In this document: positions 20,501-31,750 of the stretch, in pieces | Layout: every line of letters starts with the position of its first letter | Position numbering within the stretch: position 1 is the first letter of the stretch | Source of the DNA: Cloeon dipterum | Lineage: Eukaryota; Arthropoda; Insecta; Ephemeroptera; Baetidae | Direction: 5' to 3' | DNA length: 64,000 bases | Assembly: GCF_949628265.1 (NCBI RefSeq) | Contig: NC_088790.1 | Location: 25,796,545-25,860,544 of the forward strand | Notes under the pieces: generated by a model | What the model was told of the DNA's origin: nothing | The model's database searches: none | What the model saw: the letters and a program-made list of their open reading frames with translations, nothing else | Position numbers and translations under genes: made by a program

Positions 20501-23500
20501 TCACCGTTTAATTAACAAGCAAACTGTAGAACCGATTTCCTGGTAAATTATAATTTAAATGGCTGCCTGGCTAAATTTAAGCTGTTTCCCAATTTTTAGA
20601 GAGCATTAATTTCAAGTAAAGGCGAAATGGATTTCCCATACGCGTGCTGTAAAGCTTTACTACTTTAAATGCATCCAAATCGTGTGTGTAATAATGATAA
20701 GATAAACTAAAACTCAAGCATCCGACAAATATTGACATATAAATTATTTAAATAAATTAGAGAATTGAAATATTTAGAATGGCTCATGCCGAGAATAAAC
20801 AAACCAAAAAAATATACACTACGTCGTAAATTCTTTCATACTCAAGCCTTTCTAGGTTAACCTAAACACCTCTCTCGTTGTTTGATGTGCTCATCTGAAC
20901 AATTTTTCTCGTTTTTATCGTGTTTAAAAAGCATTGACTTGCAACACTCGCCGCAACACGCGTGCCGGCTCTTTTTTTCCAGCTGGTGTTTGACCCATTT
21001 TCTTTCTTCCTGGTCGGCTCGTCGGGTGGAAGCACCTCTCGCGCGCGCAATTCATCGCGGCCAGGTTTATTTTTGATTTTCCATTTATTTATTTGCGCGC
21101 TCGAACGACCTAGTTATGCAGTGCGAACGTTTATTGTTGCTCTCGAGCACGCGGGCGGCGGAGCGACGCGCACCTCGTTTCTATCGCGCTCCTCCAGCAG
21201 ATGCGGCCTGCCTGCCGTTTTTCTTTTGCGATCGCGTTTGTTTGCATTTTGAAAAGACACCGCACCGCCGCTCGCACGCGTTGCTCAAGCAGCGCAGCTA
21301 GCCGTATTGTTTTTGTGACGCCGACACACGCTCTCGGATTGCAAATCTGCATCTCGCGTTGCAATCTTCTCGTTTCGACACGGAATATTTTCATCCCTGG
21401 GGAGTCCATTCCCCATTCCGCGGTGGCGGGTCGTGGCACGCGTTTTGCTGCCCTTTTTACGCTTTTAACAGATTAAAACCGACTCTATAAAAAAGGCGAA
21501 GTAGGCCTGTTGCTTGTTTAACATGGCATCGCGAGTTTCAACGTATTGTTGAAAGCCAGAATGTTTTAGTGAGTTGGTCATAATTTCACTTGGACGAAGG
21601 AACGTAATTCCGTGAATTGATTAAATAAATAAATTTGGGCTTGGTACTTTTCCCGCAGGCGAGGTTAACTTTATTTATGGCATCCCCTGATAACTAGGGT
21701 GGCAAAAATGCAGTGCATTTGTAAAAAGCGTTTTTTTTTTAAATTTTAACCAGTTTCTTGCAGGCAATTTTTGCACTTCGGTTTTCAATAATTTTTTTAT
21801 TGTAAACTCATGACCTCAAATTGAAAAATTGTTAAAAATAAATTTTTGGAGAAATTTAGGCTGCAAATGGCAATTTAAATTAAAAAATCTGCACAGTAGA
21901 GGAAATTTTGACCACTCCGACCGCAAATTTTAGATTTTCACAGGTGCAATAAGGAATAAATTAATTTCTTGCGCAAGAAATTGGTAAAAATTGAGTGGTA
22001 AAACCGTTAAAAACCAGTGGCGAAAAAAACAGGTGGTAAGCAAATGCAACCCTATGTTGATAATTATTTAAAGAGTTTAATTTAGTCGAAAAACTAATAA
22101 TTGCTATACACTATTGACATCCTGAGGTAATTCTCAGGCCTAAATCAACTTTAATCAGTATCATCATGGGGAAACAATGTTGATTTTCAAATTTCGTCTT
22201 AAATTTTTATTGAAAATCTTTCGAATCAAACATTTTGTAGACTTCTCTATTGTTGTCAACTCAATTCTGTGGTTTATTTGATGCCCTAAAAGCTTAACAA
22301 TTAATCGATAAGGAAATTTCCCAGACGTCTAGGACTTTTTGCCTCTGGACTTTCAGCAATCAGTCACATTTCGCGGCTGGATTTAGATCACATGATAGCG
22401 ATTTCATAGCATGATGCAAATTAGCTTCTCCGTCAACGCTACGCACGTGATCGATACACGTTTTCGTACGAAGTTTACAAGATTTTGCAAGACCGTGTTA
22501 ATCACTCGTGGCCCTCGACGTCACCTTCTCTTTGTCATGCATGTGCACAAAATCGAAGTCGACCAGCAGCGTCACGATACCTCGGTTCGAATAAAATGAT
22601 TTTGCGGACGTCAGCGTTGGCCCCTGCGTGAATGAGCGCTTCGCATAATGAGAAAGAGAGATGTATCGATTTGCAACACGCCCGCCCGCCCGCACCCGAC
22701 TTCTTTGCACGCCCAACAAGTGCTATATAATATAATTTGCTTAAGGATGATGACCTTAAATTTGAAATTGCTCACAGCTCAAATAATGAACGTTACGTTT
22801 TTTTTAACCAAATTCCCTTGACTGGGAAACTGGCTACTATATTTCATCGCATGAAGATGATTTATTTTGGATCTTGAAATTGTTGCTCTGCCGCTTTTTG
22901 AAATTCTTCCTTTTTATCTGTACGAAAGAGATATCTTTGCTGATTTTTCTTGACGTTGTTGTTGAAATATATAGATATATTTCCAAAGAATATATTCTCC
23001 TGTGTTTTAAATAATTTTTACGCTGTTTTATGTAAATGTAAAGGAAGGGACGCAGTTTTCTTTACAATTTTTCGCCAATTGATGGATTTGGACATTCCGT
23101 TCACGCTGTTAAAAATTACTGTTACATTCGTCATTTTCTATACATTTTATTGAATATTGCCTCCATTTGGGTGTTTTGAACTTATTGATTTGAGAAGGAT
23201 TTTTCATGTTTAAAAATAACATTAGTTGCGCTGCAAGGGCCACATAATATTTCGTTTCTCTTTGCACTGCGGATTAACATTTTCTTTTTAAGTCGATCAC
23301 TGCTCGCTTAAGCTCTGTTTATTTACAAATTTTCTTCCCTTTTGTGAAGGGATGCTTTTTATTATTATCGTTTGCTAGGAATCTCAGGGTTAAATTATTT
23401 GTCAACGAGGCTCCGTGAAAAAATATTGGAGAAGTGGCTTTTGCTGCCAGAAAATTGATTCAAGCTTAAGAGGTTTTTTTTAAAGATTAGAGAAATTTCT

Positions 23501-26500
23501 ATGCAACTAGCTTAGCTATTTTCCAAATAAAAACGCTAAAAAATGAATATTTTACAAAGGCTGGGAGACATTTTCAAAATCACTGTTGCTGTTTCAGTGA
23601 CAATTTGCATTCTCTGAGGTTTTCGTGGCACATTCTTATCTATTCCGTCTTATTTTTCACTACTCCGAATATTTTCACTGTCATTTCTCGGTATTTTTAA
23701 CAATTCGCGATATTTTGCCTGTTTTTGTTCATTTTAGCGCTTCTTGGATCTCATTTTCCTCCATTTTTTACTTTGTAAAAATGCAATGTTTTTTCCTGAG
23801 ATTAACCGAATTTCTGTTTTGTTGAATGCTCTGGGAGCTTAAGTGCAAAAACGTCTACTGTCTGTTCTTCATCGGGAAAAACCTCCAATTTAATTTCAGC
23901 ACAATTTATATGTCGCTCAATCAAGTTTCCTTCCTTCTTGCTTTTCCGCTGCATGAGTCTCTAATAAAAATATACTTTTTTCGGCCAGTGAGATACATAA
24001 CTTATTAATTTTTTTTTTCTTTAAAACTAATCTGCAGCTTCCAAATTCGTATCGGGCTTTTGAGCGTGCCGGGTCGATCGGTCCACTTCGCTGGCCAGTG
24101 TTAGAATCCGTTTTCTTCTTACTCTGACCAAGTACCAAATGAGAATTCTTTCGACGACCCTCCTTTATGGCACTCTGAACGCCAGTTATCGAGTATTATT
24201 TACTGATCGCTACCTATCATCAGGGCAAACCCCTGAGACCGTTACGTAATATTTCCGCCCAAGTTTTTCATTGCCTTCTCCAGAAAAACTAATAATATTT
24301 ACACGATTTACAGAAATCCGTGCGACACAGTCACTTTGGCTTTTTTATTTGTTACAAAATTTCGCCATGGCAACAAACTCCATTTTTTCAAGCTCAATAC
24401 GAATGCGAATGGATCATTTTGTCGTTTCACTTTTACACTCTTCGCGTCGCGTGATTATTACTACGCTACGCTTAAGGTCGTTTAATCGAGTGTCACGTGA
24501 AACGTCGAGATAGTTTCTTTTATTCCAAACCGGCTCAATGAGACGCGCAGAAAAAAGCTCGCTGCATTTCTTACGCAACTTTCACAGATGGTTTAATTGC
24601 AGGCTCTAATTTACTTGCAATTTCGAGCTGAGACCTTTGTCGCGCTTCTTTGTTTCTAGATTAGATAAGAGACAAGTGGATCAACGCTCCTTTATTGTTA
24701 GAAATGTGCTTATCACGTTTTACACTTCATTGGAGAGACTTTTGGCATAAGTAGGACAATAATTCATGTTGCATCATAAATCAAAAGTTTTTCTGCGTTT
24801 TAAAGAAAAATACTGGAAAAGCCTGGAAAATGCTTGTTACCAATGCATAAACTCATCCCTTAGAATTCAGTTAAAGCCTAAATTGACCTAAGGAGAGCTG
24901 TAATTTTTGAGAAAATTGGCTGGAAAGTTAGCGTGCTTTTCAAATGGTAATGGCTGTCTCCTTACTTGAAATCCGATTTAATTTCAAAACCAAGAGTTTC
25001 CCCAATAAGTGGCATACACCGTTGGACAGATCTCGGTGAGAGGAATCGGAATATGCCAAGAAAATATGTTCGAGCACTGTAAATTTTGGAGAAAATTGGC
25101 AAAATTTGAATTTTTATTGTAGGAAGGTCTTTTTTTATTATTGCAAATTGTTGAACAAATTGTTTATCGGTCAATTGTTTAAGGCATCCAACAATTTAAA
25201 TAATTTTCAATTGTTGACCAGTATCATTCCACTTTAAGCGAATTCGGATTAAACTCTGAGCTGGCAAATTTCAGGATAAAAAATCTACCGGAAGTCAGCG
25301 CTTTATCTTTTGTATTTTTGTTATGCTTGCCTTGTGAGATTGCGACGTAAAACTAACCAAAATTATAAAGTGCTGAATTTATATTTATTCTTCATGTACA
25401 GGTTGCTCAAAGTTTTTTGTGTGAAACAACCAAGTAACCCGATTCCTCTATAAAAATTTTCTAGTGTTTTTCTCTTTAATATAAAATTTTATTTACCAAC
25501 TGTGGTAATTCAAGGTAAAAATGTGTTAAAAATACCTTTGGATATAAGCCAGAATCTTTAGTTTGCCACATTAATAAAAGGAAACACATCGTTGGCGTGT
25601 GATTAAAATTCTGTCAACCAGTTGTGAATCTATTTACTGAAGATTTACAAACGTTTCTTTTCTGAATTTTCCGACAAATTGTATACAATATTTTTGCTTT
25701 CTGTCTTTAGAAACACTTTTGTGGCCGTTGTTGCCGTGATATTTTGCCGCGGCTCTCTTTCGTCGACCTCAAAATTTTCTAATCTCACTAAATGACACGA
25801 TTTGGCCGCGCTGTTGATTATTGACCTTAGTTGGCGCGCGAGCCGGACGAAATTGAATTTTTTGTTGCACGAGGAGAACAGGCGGCTAGCGGCGGGGGTA
25901 AATATTGAATGAGCTTATGATGAAATCACCCCGCCTTTTATTTTCCATCTTGCTGTACCACAAACGCCCACGCTCTTTTTCGCAACCTCGTGCGTGCAGA
26001 TTACATGATGCCGGCCGCTTGGATCATCCTCTCTGACATAAGCGAAAAAATAGAGAATAGTAATGAAACAACGAACGTGTGTGACATGACTTCTATATTT
26101 AGACATGCGCTCACTGATTAATTTCTCGTCTTTCGGATTACTCATTAGCCATATAATCATAATGTTAAAAGGATGCTGGAAATTACTTTGGGAACAACAA
26201 AAAATGCTGTTTGCAGTGAAACGCATCCACCTCAGTGTTCAGCGAGCCGTATTTTCCTGTGATGTTTTGCAGAAATTTCCTGCTCAACTTGCTCCGCTGC
26301 TGGATGAGCAGGAAATTTCCGTATTATCACAGGGAAAAAACGGCTCGGTAAACACTGGAGATGCGTTTAACTCATCCACTCATATCAAGAGCTCCTCGAG
26401 TGCATAATGCATTCAAATGCATCTCAAAATAACTGAAAGGAATCATCTCTCAATCACATTTCTGCGATTTTGCAAATCTCGCCGCAAGAAATAAACCTTC

Positions 26501-29500
26501 AAGGCATTGCATCATCGTTAAAAGTGTTCATTGAGGCGTTACAAGATGACAAAAGCTAGCACCTGATCCGAAGTATTTCGGCCAGTGATCGTCAGGGTCG
26601 GTGAACCTTAGAACAATGTGTTACCGGCCCTGATGGACCGACTCTGAAACCGTTGAGCAATAATCAAGGTGACTTTTCAAGCTGGGAAATTTTCCTCGTT
26701 TATTTTCTGCCAATATAATTTTTGAGTTTAAAGTTCGTGACCGGGGTTGAGGAAGTTAACTAGTTAAGTTTTGCCGGCTTGTTAGGCGTGATTCGCACAT
26801 GCACGACTATCTGCGTGTGCAAATGAATTATTTCTGCGCTTCCCGAGCCGACTGTTTAAAACTGGCGATACAGATTAATATTTAAAGCGGGCAAGTTTAA
26901 ACGGTCTCACCCCACGAGAGTGGCGAAATAATTCAACGTGCGGACAAACAGCTGCTTTCGGCCCGCTCAATTATTCACCGCAGCCGACCCGAGTGGCCGG
27001 GGGTGGACCGGACAGCATCAGGACACGCTTTTGCCACGCACGTGCCTTTGTCGCACTTCCGATTATATACGCACAATTTTAAACTAGATGAATAGCCCCA
27101 GCGGCGCAATTTCAGAAAATGGAATGCCGGCGGCAGTGTCATGCATATAACAGACTGAAAGTGTGACTTGGAAGTTCCCCTCACGCATCGGAATTCCCTG
27201 ATTACGAGCAAGCTTGTTGAAAGGGTCTCGGCTCGAAGATTCAGGGCTTGGCATACCTTGTATTTTTTTCTTATTGTTATTTTTAATAGGAAATTGGGAA
27301 ATTCAGCCTTGGTAACGCTATACATAGTTTCCTAATTTTTCCAAGCATATTTTTATTTTCAATCTTATGTTTTTGACATCCCATTTATTATTTTATTGTT
27401 TTGTCAGCTGGAAGAAGAAATTGTTCGTACTGGAAAGGTGTATATAAAAATATAAGGGTTGATTTCAGATTGCAACGTCTCAATCTATTTCAGAAACTAA
27501 AACTGATGCTTTTTGCTAGAAAAATATAATTGACACAATTTTCCAGGTAAAAATAGCAATCCTGGATGTACTTTTAAATAATTTTTAAATCTCGGCCAGT
27601 CTACGTTGCCTTGAGAAAGTATTTTTAAACTCTTTGGCCTTTAGTAACGCTAAAATATTAGTTTTTCTCCAGAAAGAAAAAAATTTGTAGCTTATGCATG
27701 AGTAAATCCATAATAATATCAACACTTTTTACGATTCTTTTAAGTCAACCAAAGTTTTCGGCTATGAAAAGTCCACTAACATAAGAAAATTCCGAAAATA
27801 ACAAAATGTTGGCAGTGTTGGTATCGACTCCAGTATGAAGAGTCCGCGTCCGCACCCTTATTGCAAGCAGACGTGTGTCGTCCGTCCTCTTTGAAGAAAA
27901 AAGTTTGTTATTGCGATTATTTTTATATCGCTCGGCCTTGGCAATCGCGAGTGTGCGTTGTTGTCATTGCACAAAACGAAACCAGTTTCTCGGCGGCTGT
28001 CGCCGCTCGCTCGCGCGTTAATTGTCGCCAATTTTGGCCGCTTTTCCAGCCCGACGCAGAGGCCTTGAACTTTGGCTCGTCGGCCGCAAAACTCATTAAA
28101 TTATCCCGCGGCGGCCGTTTGCTTGTTGGCTCCACTTCAAAATTTCGATCTGCGTTTGCGTTGCCGCGAAAAATGCGACGCACTTTCGTGAAAACCCAGT
28201 GGAGTAGTGGAGACTTTCAATTGAGATTTAATTTACCGATCTCTTCATCTTATCATAAGAGAATATCTAGATTGGACTTCATTCGCTAGCAAAATCACGA
28301 GGAGGAATTCAAGTTAATCGGAATTCCAAAAAGGAAAAAAATATTTAATAACTATTCAAGTTTGGTCGGTGAGGCCAAATCAAGATGTCGATTTTACTCG
28401 ACAACCATTTTTGACAGCGATGCCAACTGCCAAGCCCGTCCTTTTTTAAACGCATATATTATTTTCCCCAACGAAAGTTGAATCTCCATCGTGCCAATTA
28501 GTGAAGCGTTTTGGAGACCCGCTTTCGGCTTTCGATTCGGACAAGGACGGTCGTTTGTTGTGTCGGTGCACCTTGAAAAGGCTTGGTTTTGGCGTTGAGT
28601 GCCAGCCGCGCCAGCTGATTCTCCACTTCCGCCTCGTAAAACAAATTCGATCGAGCCACGATAACACAGCACATTCAGTCTGGCGTCAAGGCCGTTCGAT
28701 ATGAGTGTGTGTATGTGCCTCTAAACTTTCAGGGACTTGATAAACAACTCTCATGCTCATTGCGTGTGTGCCAATGAATAAATAATCCGATCCAAAATAA
28801 ATAAATAAAAAATCGCCCATCAATTAATGTGTTATTTCAGGGGGACAAGTTTGCAGGAATGTCAGCTTAAAATTGTAATATATATATTAAAAATAGTATA
28901 ATATACAGTTATTTTTGGACCGAAATCAATAATTAGATTGTAATCGCGCGGTGACTCGTTTTGTTCCAGGAATCAAGTGTCCAGTGTGCTCGAAATTCGT
29001 TCTGCCGGATGACATTGAGTGTCACCTTGTTATGTGCCTCACCAAACCGCGTCTCTCGTACAATGGTAAGACGATTAAGAGTGCAAATTAACCGTCGCCT
29101 CATTTGCTGCCTTGCAGAGGACGTCTTGACCGAAACAAAGGGAGAGTGTGTGATTTGCTTCGACGAGCTGGAGCAAGGGGACACGATCGCCAGGCTACCC
29201 TGCCTCTGCATATATCACAAGCAGTAAGTAGCTTTGTCCCTCGCCCCGACCATTTTTAACCAGGGGTTGCAGCAATTTTCGCCGCAAACTGGAAACCACT
29301 GTTGCTGCGCTGATTTTTTACTTGTTTAATTCAGCTCAAAAATTATGTTTTCAATCCTGCTCATTAAAAACGATTTAAGTTGATTATTTTTTAATGAATG
29401 CAGGGATTATTCTACACATTGCATATAATACAACGACTGCAGGGTTTTTTCCATTAAAGCCTGGCTAAAACTGCATTTTTTATATATTCCAATCGATTAC

Positions 29501-30498
29501 TGAGGGTTAAAACGGGTGGGGTAAATTATTAATTATTTTTTCAATTAAATATTGTTTGTGACGTGCACTGCGCGCGCAAAAGCAACGTGCGCTTTGCTTT
29601 GCGCCTCTACTCGCACGTCACAAAACGTTTTTTGAGCGGGATAATTTCGACCCACCTATTTCGACCCTCAGGAATCGATTGGAATTTAAAAAAATAGTTT
29701 CAGTCGATCTTTAAGGGTGGAGGTTGGGCGCCTTCAAGAGTTGTGTTATCACCTAGCTTACTTAAGCACACGGTTCCTTGACCAAACTGTTTTACCCGTG
29801 TAAAAAAATCACCAAATCCGCGAATTCCACCGCAAAACCCGAGCAATTGACGCATGGCACACGCGGAATGGTGAGTTTTAAAATCAGAATCTTTATCCGA
29901 CAGGTAGAAAAATTAAAACAAAGTTAACAATTGCTCAGATTTTGGCGGTAAAGTCGCCTAAAATACGCAGAATTTTACGGCGAGTCTGAAAAAGTTTGGT
30001 TTTCCACTCTACGACCCATGGCAGCCGAGTTATTAATTTTTAAAGTCGATAAAACGTGATTTGTGATATTTCAAACTTTAGTTTTCGGGGCCCAGGCGGG
30101 GCCCTGTGGGTTAGAAGGCGTTGATTGTGGCACCAGCCGATGCCCCTCGGTAGGGTATGTCCGCTCGTGGGTGGTATTTAAAAATCGGTCAATATTTTGA
30201 TTAATAACTAATTTTTTTCTACCGAATTTTAGAAAAAATTAAGTTTTAAGAATTTTTTCTATGGTTTGGAGTTTTCCCAAAAACCTTACTAAAATAAAAA
30301 AAATTGCCAAGAAACAGACCAAAAAATAAGTCCGGGCGTCACCCTAGAAATAACAAATTCCACACAACAAGTTAAAATTTTCCGTTCGCTTTTGCAACAG
30401 GTTTTTTTTCTAAAATAACATTTGTTTGCTCTTCTTGCAGATGTATTGACAAATGGTTCAACATAAACCGCTCGTGTCCAGAGCATCCTGGCGACTGA
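17594..30498 (+). CDS. E3 ubiquitin ligase of the ZNRF1/ZNRF2 type, 5 exons
   Basis: Exons 17594-17723, 17934-18179, 28970-29065, 29118-29223 and 30441-30498 join in phase to 636 nt (211 residues; vertebrate ZNRF1 and ZNRF2 are 227 and 242). The protein starts MGAKPST, an N-myristoylation signal (Gly2) as in ZNRF1/2, followed by a Ser/Ala/Gly-rich unstructured region to about residue 125. Then come the family-specific zinc finger (CPVC near 129-132, closing with CHLVMC, then LSYN) and a C-terminal RING (CVIC, ARLPCLCIYH, SCPEHP). ZNRF proteins sit on endosomal, lysosomal and plasma membranes and ubiquitinate proteins such as AKT and Na/K-ATPase subunits in vertebrates. Intron 2 is 10.8 kb. 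Identification is firm. Confidence 0.93.
20021..20383 (-). mobile_element. Family A MITE copy A2, intact, hAT-like
   Basis: This is the best-preserved copy. It begins CAGGGTTGCA and ends TGCAACCCTG, an exact 10-bp inverted repeat, and is flanked on both sides by the identical 8-mer CGAAAAAT (20013-20020 and 20384-20391). CAG-type ends with an 8-bp duplication are the signature of hAT transposition. The element is 363 bp with no open frame of note, so it is non-autonomous. Confidence 0.88.
20395..20515 (+). repeat. Family E repeat, short copy
   Basis: Shares with 35030-35230 the ordered blocks TCTCGTCGYGATCT, CAACGCTATG/CAGCGTATGA, GTGAAATAAA and GGGAGACATTGC/AGGAGACCTTGC. It directly abuts family-A copy A2. 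Boundaries are approximate. Confidence 0.4.
21695..22054 (-). mobile_element. Family A MITE copy A3
   Basis: The ends are TAGGGTGGCA and TGCAACCCTA; the first base has changed symmetrically at both ends. Length 360 bp. Internal sequence matches A2 throughout, including TTCTTGCAGGCAATTTTTGC, CTGCACAGTAGAGGAAATTT and TTTCTTGCGCAAGAAATTGG. A clean target duplication was not seen. Confidence 0.75.
24780..25200 (-). repeat. Family E repeat, inverted copy
   Basis: Read on the opposite strand it matches 35020-35480: a shared stretch around ACAGATCTCGRYGAGAG, the segment GCCAAGAAAATRT, and AATGCATAAACTCATCCCTT. No terminal repeats were identified, so the element class is unknown. Confidence 0.5.
26219..26369. 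repeat. 150-bp fold-back (hairpin) in ZNRF intron 2
   Basis: The left arm starts AAACGCATC at 26219 and runs to about 26285; the right arm ends GATGCGTTT at 26369. The arms pair over about 65 positions at roughly 85 percent, including AGAAATTTCCTGCTCA against TGAGCAGGAAATTTCC and CGAGCCGT against ACGGCTCG, with a loop of about 20 nt. A small fold-back MITE or a hairpin RNA precursor would both fit. No second copy was seen in the window. Confidence 0.65.
29487..29685. mobile_element. Fold-back MITE, family D, in ZNRF intron 4
   Basis: The left end TTCCAATCGATTACTGAGGG is mirrored by CCCTCAGGAATCGATTGGAA at the right end, with pairing continuing inward (GGTGGG/CCCACC, GTGACGTGC/GCACGTCAC). It lies in intron 29224-30440. 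A relative with the same outer motif CTRAGGGTYGAAATAG is at about 46090-46430. Confidence 0.65.
29980..30185 (+). repeat. Family F repeat in ZNRF intron 4
   Basis: Shares CCGAGTTATTAATTTTTAAA, GTTTTCGGGGC and GCACCAGYCGATGCCCCTC with the opposite strand of 37600-37760. The right part contains GTATGTCCGCTCGTG. The class of element is unknown. Confidence 0.45.
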
Positions 30499-31216
30499 GA
30501 CAAAAACTGTGCAGATTCCCGAAAACTGTCCTCTTACAACATTTCTGCGAGTGAAACAGTGATCCGACGACTTGTTTCTTTATAATTTAACGTGATATTA
30601 GAAGCGTAATTGAAATAATTGCGAGAAAGAGAGCGAGTAAATCAGCGAGCCTGAAGAACGATGAGAGGCAAGCGGAGGCTACTGCTGCTTTTGCTGCTCA
30701 GAGCTGATTTCAGTTGGCCCTTCCATTACTGGTTAAGTTGTCGTCTCGAATACTCCTGATGAATCCTTAGTTAAATCTTTGTTTCCCCTAATTTGCTGCC
30801 ATTCGACAAACACAAGAATGCGGAGAATAATTTTTATACATTTTCTATGTGGCATTTTTGTATTAACTGAAGTCGTCGTCAAGTCATTACATTTTAAGTT
30901 GGCGCTGAGCCGAGTTTGCTTTCTGAGATTCAATTCGCAAGTACGGTTTAGTTCGACTCGTTTCGCGGACGGCCGGATCCGCAGCCGGATTCGGCGCCGT
31001 CCGCCTGATTTGTGTTGACAATTATGTGCAAGTAAATTGTGCCTTTGAATAATTCTGTAGCAAAGACAGAGACTAGTGAGGAAGGAGAGTGCGAAAGTGC
31101 CAGAGTCTGAAGAAAATACACGTTTTTCGGCTGCTGGATCGACGAAAACTTTGTGAACATAGACTTAATGGTTTTTAACCAACCGACCGACCGACCGCGA
31201 GTGGTGACCAGAACTG

Positions 31217-31222
31217 AATAAA
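31217..31222 (+). terminator. Candidate poly(A) signal of ZNRF
   Basis: AATAAA 719 bp after the ZNRF stop codon, giving a 3' UTR of about 0.7 kb. Other AATAAA-like hexamers occur further on (for example near 32080 and 32425), so a longer 3' UTR is possible. Confidence 0.35.
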
Positions 31223-31444
31223 ACATTCAAGCTTAACAAGCTGTGTAAAATGAGAAATTTGTCGGATGTGCTTGTAGAGCGATTGTGCCGAGTGCGCGCC
31301 CGACACCCACACAGGAACGCGCGCGACTTTTCCTCGGAATTTGCTGCCAGTCAACTCAGTTGTGAGTCGTTATATTATATTTGTGTTGCTACTGGCTCCT
31401 GCGTTGAGCACACCACCAGAGATGCCGACGCCCACTTCCCACTT

Positions 31445-31750
31445 TAGGGATGATTCGTTTGGCCGGGTTTTTGGTATTAAAAAAAATACTAGATTCTTTT
31501 ATTTGCGTGAAATCAAAATGTTCTTCGTCGAAAAAGCCGAGGGACAACAATATGGCGGCGCACCACGCCCCCTATGAGCGGTGATCTGTGTCCGCGCCGC
31601 CATATTGTATTCCCTCGGTTACGCCCCCCTTTTCAGCGGCTGATTTTGGCTGTTTCGACGCCGAACATTTCGGTTTCGCGTACATGAAAAAATCGGCTGA
31701 AAATCTAGTATTTTTAACACAAAAACCCCGGCCGAAGGAAACATCCCCTA
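31445..31750. mobile_element. 305-bp fold-back element with ATATGGCGGC centre
   Basis: The left end TAGGGATGATTCGTTTGGCC and the right end, which on the other strand reads TAGGGGATGTTTCCTTCGGC, begin two imperfect arms of about 140 nt. Pairing includes AATACTAGATT, GAAATGTTCKKCGTCGAAA, GCCGAGGGA and the inner arms ACAATATGGCGGCGC / GCGCCGCCATATTGT. TAGGG ends resemble hAT termini, but no 8-bp duplication was found. Confidence 0.65.

Larger units (their letters stand above)
18180..28969 (+). other. 10.8-kb intron 2 of the ZNRF gene
   Basis: No coding exon was recognised. Contents: family-A elements at 20021-20383 and 21695-22054, family-E repeat copies at about 20395-20515 and 24780-25200, and a 150-bp fold-back at 26219-26369. 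Several GC-rich, CpG-rich islands stand out against the AT-rich background (about 18490-18760, 20940-21440, 22480-22710, 27840-28190). These could be alternative promoters or enhancers. The remainder is unremarkable. Confidence 0.5.
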
